Below, in pieces: positions 6,006-7,874 of a DNA stretch of 7,874 nucleotides. The DNA is taken from assembly GCA_002404215.1 (NCBI GenBank), contig DHJG01000014.1, forward strand, positions 7,200-15,073, in the 5' to 3' direction. Each line of letters starts with the position of its first letter. The stretch's first letter is position 1. The position numbers were made by a program, and so were the translations under genes. The notes beneath the pieces were generated by a model. It saw nothing but the letters and a program-made list of their open reading frames with translations. It had not been told where the DNA came from and searched no databases. This stretch comes from Desulfosporosinus sp. UBA4726. Its GTDB lineage: Bacteria; Bacillota; Desulfitobacteriia; Desulfitobacteriales; Desulfitobacteriaceae.

Positions 6006-7148
6006 TTGCCTGATCAGTTGGGAGAAATTTTAAAAAATACCTTAACAGCGATTGAAACAGGTAAAGAGGAAATTCTTTTTATCGTCGAAACATCGCAGAT
6101 TGAGACACATCGACTGATTAATGAACTCTCTCAGCTTAAATCCACTATTACGGAAGTCATTTTAAAAGTTGATGATCAAAAAACACTCGATCTTCGTATG
6201 CGCCAAAGACTTATGGAAGTTAATAGTGGTTTTCAAAAATACACTCAAGTGGAGATGCACGATACGTATAAACAAGCAAAAGATGCTCAGGTAACGCTAC
6301 AACTTTTGTTAGCCCAAGAGGCTCAATTACGAAAGCGACGTGATGATCTTGAACGTTCCTTGCGTCAGGTACAACAGTTGGGTGAACGTGCGCAAAATCT
6401 AATGACACAGGTCAGTATGGCGATTACCTTATTGCAAGACGGGGTAGTAGAGGTGCTAGAAACCCAGAGCCACGAGCAACGACTGGAGATGGGTCTGCGG
6501 GTTACAAGAGCGCAAGAGGAGGAACGGCGCCGTGTTGCGAGGGAAATCCATGACGGTCCTGCACAAACATTCGCCAATATCATTTTGCGCTTAGAAATTG
6601 CTGAAAAGTTACTTGAATTAGATCCTAGTAGAGTCAAAGCTGAAATAAAAGACCTCAAAACCCTTGTTCGGTCAAACTTACAAGATATTCGGAGGATCAT
6701 TTTTGATCTTCGACCAATGGCTCTTAATGATTTGGGAATTGTGCCAGCCATCTCCAAGTATCTTGAGAATTTTCAGGAAAACTATGGCATTGCCTGTAAA
6801 CTACGCATTGAAGGCCATGAAAAACGGCTTCTTCCGGCTATAGAAGTTACTCTTTTTCGGCTAGTTCAAGAGGCAATGACAAATGTCGCTAAACATGCTC
6901 ATTCGCCAAACGTAGATATTTCATTGATTCACCAAGACGATTGGACGATTGTTCGAATTCGTGATTATGGTAAAGGGTTCGATATTAACTACGCTTTGTC
7001 TGCTTCTGAGGAACATTTTGGAATCATCGGAATGCGCGAACGAGTAGAAATGTTCTCCGGGCATTTTTCTATTCAATCTGCCTTAGGGAAGGGAACAACG
7101 ATCGTACTATCAATCCCATCGAAAAAGAAGGGAGGTACGACAACATGA
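6006..7148 (+). CDS. degS-like: DegS-like cytoplasmic sensor histidine kinase
   Basis: This 380-residue protein is a soluble two-component sensor kinase expected to autophosphorylate and pass phosphate to the regulator encoded next. The N-terminal 170 residues resemble the DegS sensor domain: long, charged, helical and probably coiled-coil between about 80 and 135, with no membrane segment, so it should sense a cytoplasmic signal. The dimerisation/phosphoacceptor domain (HisKA_3 type) has REIHDGPAQ with His182, and the HDXXXQ pattern (182-187) is associated with phosphatase activity in this family. The HATPase domain shows the N box with Glu289 and Asn293, DYGKGF at 320-325, FGIIGMRER at 338-346, and GKGTT at 361-365. 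All key residues are present, and length matches DegS (about 385). The start is TTG at 6006 with GAGGAA at 5995-6000. Its stop overlaps the regulator start (ATGA), indicating translational coupling. The signal and target are not evident. Confidence 0.93.
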   Translation: MPDQLGEILKNTLTAIETGKEEILFIVETSQIETHRLINELSQLKSTITEVILKVDDQKTLDLRMRQRLMEVNSGFQKYTQVEMHDTYKQAKDAQVTLQLLLAQEAQLRKRRDDLERSLRQVQQLGERAQNLMTQVSMAITLLQDGVVEVLETQSHEQRLEMGLRVTRAQEEERRRVAREIHDGPAQTFANIILRLEIAEKLLELDPSRVKAEIKDLKTLVRSNLQDIRRIIFDLRPMALNDLGIVPAISKYLENFQENYGIACKLRIEGHEKRLLPAIEVTLFRLVQEAMTNVAKHAHSPNVDISLIHQDDWTIVRIRDYGKGFDINYALSASEEHFGIIGMRERVEMFSGHFSIQSALGKGTTIVLSIPSKKKGGTTT

Positions 7149-7783
7149 TTCGGATTGTGATTGCCGATGATCACCCACTGTTAAGAGAGGGACTTCGACG
7201 AATTTTAGAATTCGAAGATGAAATCGAAGTCATTGCAGAAGTAGGGGACGGTCAAGGTGCTATTAATGCTGCAAGAAACATGGTATTTGATATAATATTA
7301 ATGGATCTTAATATGCCTGGGGTAAATGGCTTAGAAGCTACACGCGTAATACGACGGGAATGGCCCGGTATAGGTATCTTAGTGCTTACTGTTGATGATT
7401 CAGATGAAAAGGTCTTCCAGGTCCTTCAGAGTGGTGTAGCTGGTTATTTACTAAAAGATGTTGACTCCAAAACATTGATACAATCTATTCGCAAGGTGTA
7501 TGCCGGTGAACCAATATTATCACCTGCTGTTACTGGTAAATTACTTCATCAATTGACACATCCTACTCCTGTAAAAGACACCTGTGGACTCAGTGATCGC
7601 GAAATGGAAATTCTTCGTTATGTAGTACGGGGAGCTTCTAATCGGGAGATCGGAATTGCTTTATTTATTAGTGAAAAGACAGTGAAAAACCATCTTTCAA
7701 GTATTTTTCGTAAATTGGCTGTTGAGGACCGTACTCAAGCAGCCCTTAAAGCAGTTAAACTGAAATTTATTCAGCTCGACTAA
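7145..7783 (+). CDS. degU-like: DegU/NarL-family response regulator with LuxR-type DNA-binding domain
   Basis: This 212-residue cytoplasmic transcription regulator is the evident partner of the preceding kinase. The receiver domain (about 1-120) has the acidic pair Asp8-Asp9, phosphoacceptor Asp54 in LMDLNMPG, Thr82, and the Tyr101/Lys104 switch residues. A short linker follows to about 145. The C-terminal LuxR/GerE helix-turn-helix spans about 148-208, with LSDREMEILRYVVRG and NREIGIALFISEKTVKNHL, where the last part is the recognition helix. The ATG overlaps the kinase stop by four bases and has GGAGGT at 7131-7136, eight bases upstream, inside the kinase gene. All phosphorylation residues are intact, so phosphorylation is expected to control DNA binding. 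It could govern the nearby acs operon, the 301-residue gene, or distant targets; no binding site can be assigned from this window. Confidence 0.95.
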   Translation: MIRIVIADDHPLLREGLRRILEFEDEIEVIAEVGDGQGAINAARNMVFDIILMDLNMPGVNGLEATRVIRREWPGIGILVLTVDDSDEKVFQVLQSGVAGYLLKDVDSKTLIQSIRKVYAGEPILSPAVTGKLLHQLTHPTPVKDTCGLSDREMEILRYVVRGASNREIGIALFISEKTVKNHLSSIFRKLAVEDRTQAALKAVKLKFIQLD

Positions 7784-7813
7784 TACTAATATAGAGGTTA
7801 CAATTGTCATTGC

Positions 7814-7841
7814 GTTACATCCATTAAACGCGTAATATAAT
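7814..7841 (+). promoter_or_regulatory. Candidate promoter for a gene beyond the window end
   Basis: A consensus -10 TATAAT at 7836-7841 has GTTACA (4 of 6 to the -35 consensus) at 7814-7819 with a 16-base spacer. TTACAATT (7798-7805) and AATTGTAA (7846-7853) form an inverted repeat flanking it. The 91 bases after the regulator hold no gene and no hairpin terminator that I can see. The window ends before any downstream start can be judged. Confidence 0.4.
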
Positions 7842-7874
7842 AACTAATTGTAAAAAGAAGCAATATGTCTTGAG

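Noticed and set aside
6365..6757. 130-codon minus-strand frame inside the kinase gene
   Set aside because: It lies wholly within the well-supported kinase, is antisense to conserved motifs, and has a Ser/Arg-rich composition typical of a shadow frame.
7865..7873. ATG at the window end as the start of a next gene
   Set aside because: It reads ATG-TCT-TGA, stopping after two codons, with only a weak AGAAG upstream.

Overview
The window reads as part of a Wood-Ljungdahl (reductive acetyl-CoA) gene cluster from a low-to-moderate GC Firmicute, most likely an anaerobic clostridial or Peptococcaceae-type bacterium (Desulfosporosinus, Desulfitobacterium or a related acetogen or sulfate reducer). The evidence is four adjacent genes for corrinoid and CO-dehydrogenase/acetyl-CoA-synthase chemistry, strong GGAGG-type ribosome binding sites, use of GTG and TTG starts, and a cytoplasmic DegS/DegU-type two-component system. 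The genus is an inference; no rRNA or other taxonomic marker is present.

Positions 1-4726 hold a tight, all-plus-strand operon segment. It contains the ATP-dependent reductive activator of the corrinoid protein (RACo, acsV; 67-1977), a CooC/AcsF-type nickel-insertion ATPase (2000-2761), the small subunit of the corrinoid iron-sulfur protein (acsD; 2777-3739) and the methyltetrahydrofolate:corrinoid methyltransferase (acsE; 3846-4646). The order acsV-acsF-acsD-acsE matches the tail of the Moorella thermoacetica acs cluster. The CODH (acsA), ACS (acsB) and large corrinoid subunit (acsC) would therefore be expected just upstream of base 1, but are not in the window. The first three genes are 15-22 bases apart. 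A 106-base gap carrying a perfect AT-rich inverted repeat separates acsD from acsE. A strong hairpin terminator at about 4680-4726 closes the operon.

Positions 4727-4993 form a gap with no convincing gene. It holds candidate promoters and a GC-richer, highly foldable patch (4769-4882) unlike its AT-rich surroundings, which may be a repeat element or a structured leader.

Positions 4994-7783 hold a second plus-strand unit: an unrecognised 301-residue protein with an acidic middle (4994-5899), a DegS-like soluble histidine kinase (TTG start, 6006-7148), and a DegU/NarL-type response regulator (7145-7783) that overlaps the kinase stop by four bases. The final 91 bases contain no gene but do contain a TATAAT-type promoter candidate.

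Together, AcsE moves the methyl group from methyl-tetrahydrofolate to the Co(I) corrinoid of AcsC/AcsD. AcsV rescues the corrinoid when it oxidises to Co(II), and AcsF helps load nickel into the downstream enzyme. The two-component system might regulate this or another local pathway, but the sequence does not show its target.
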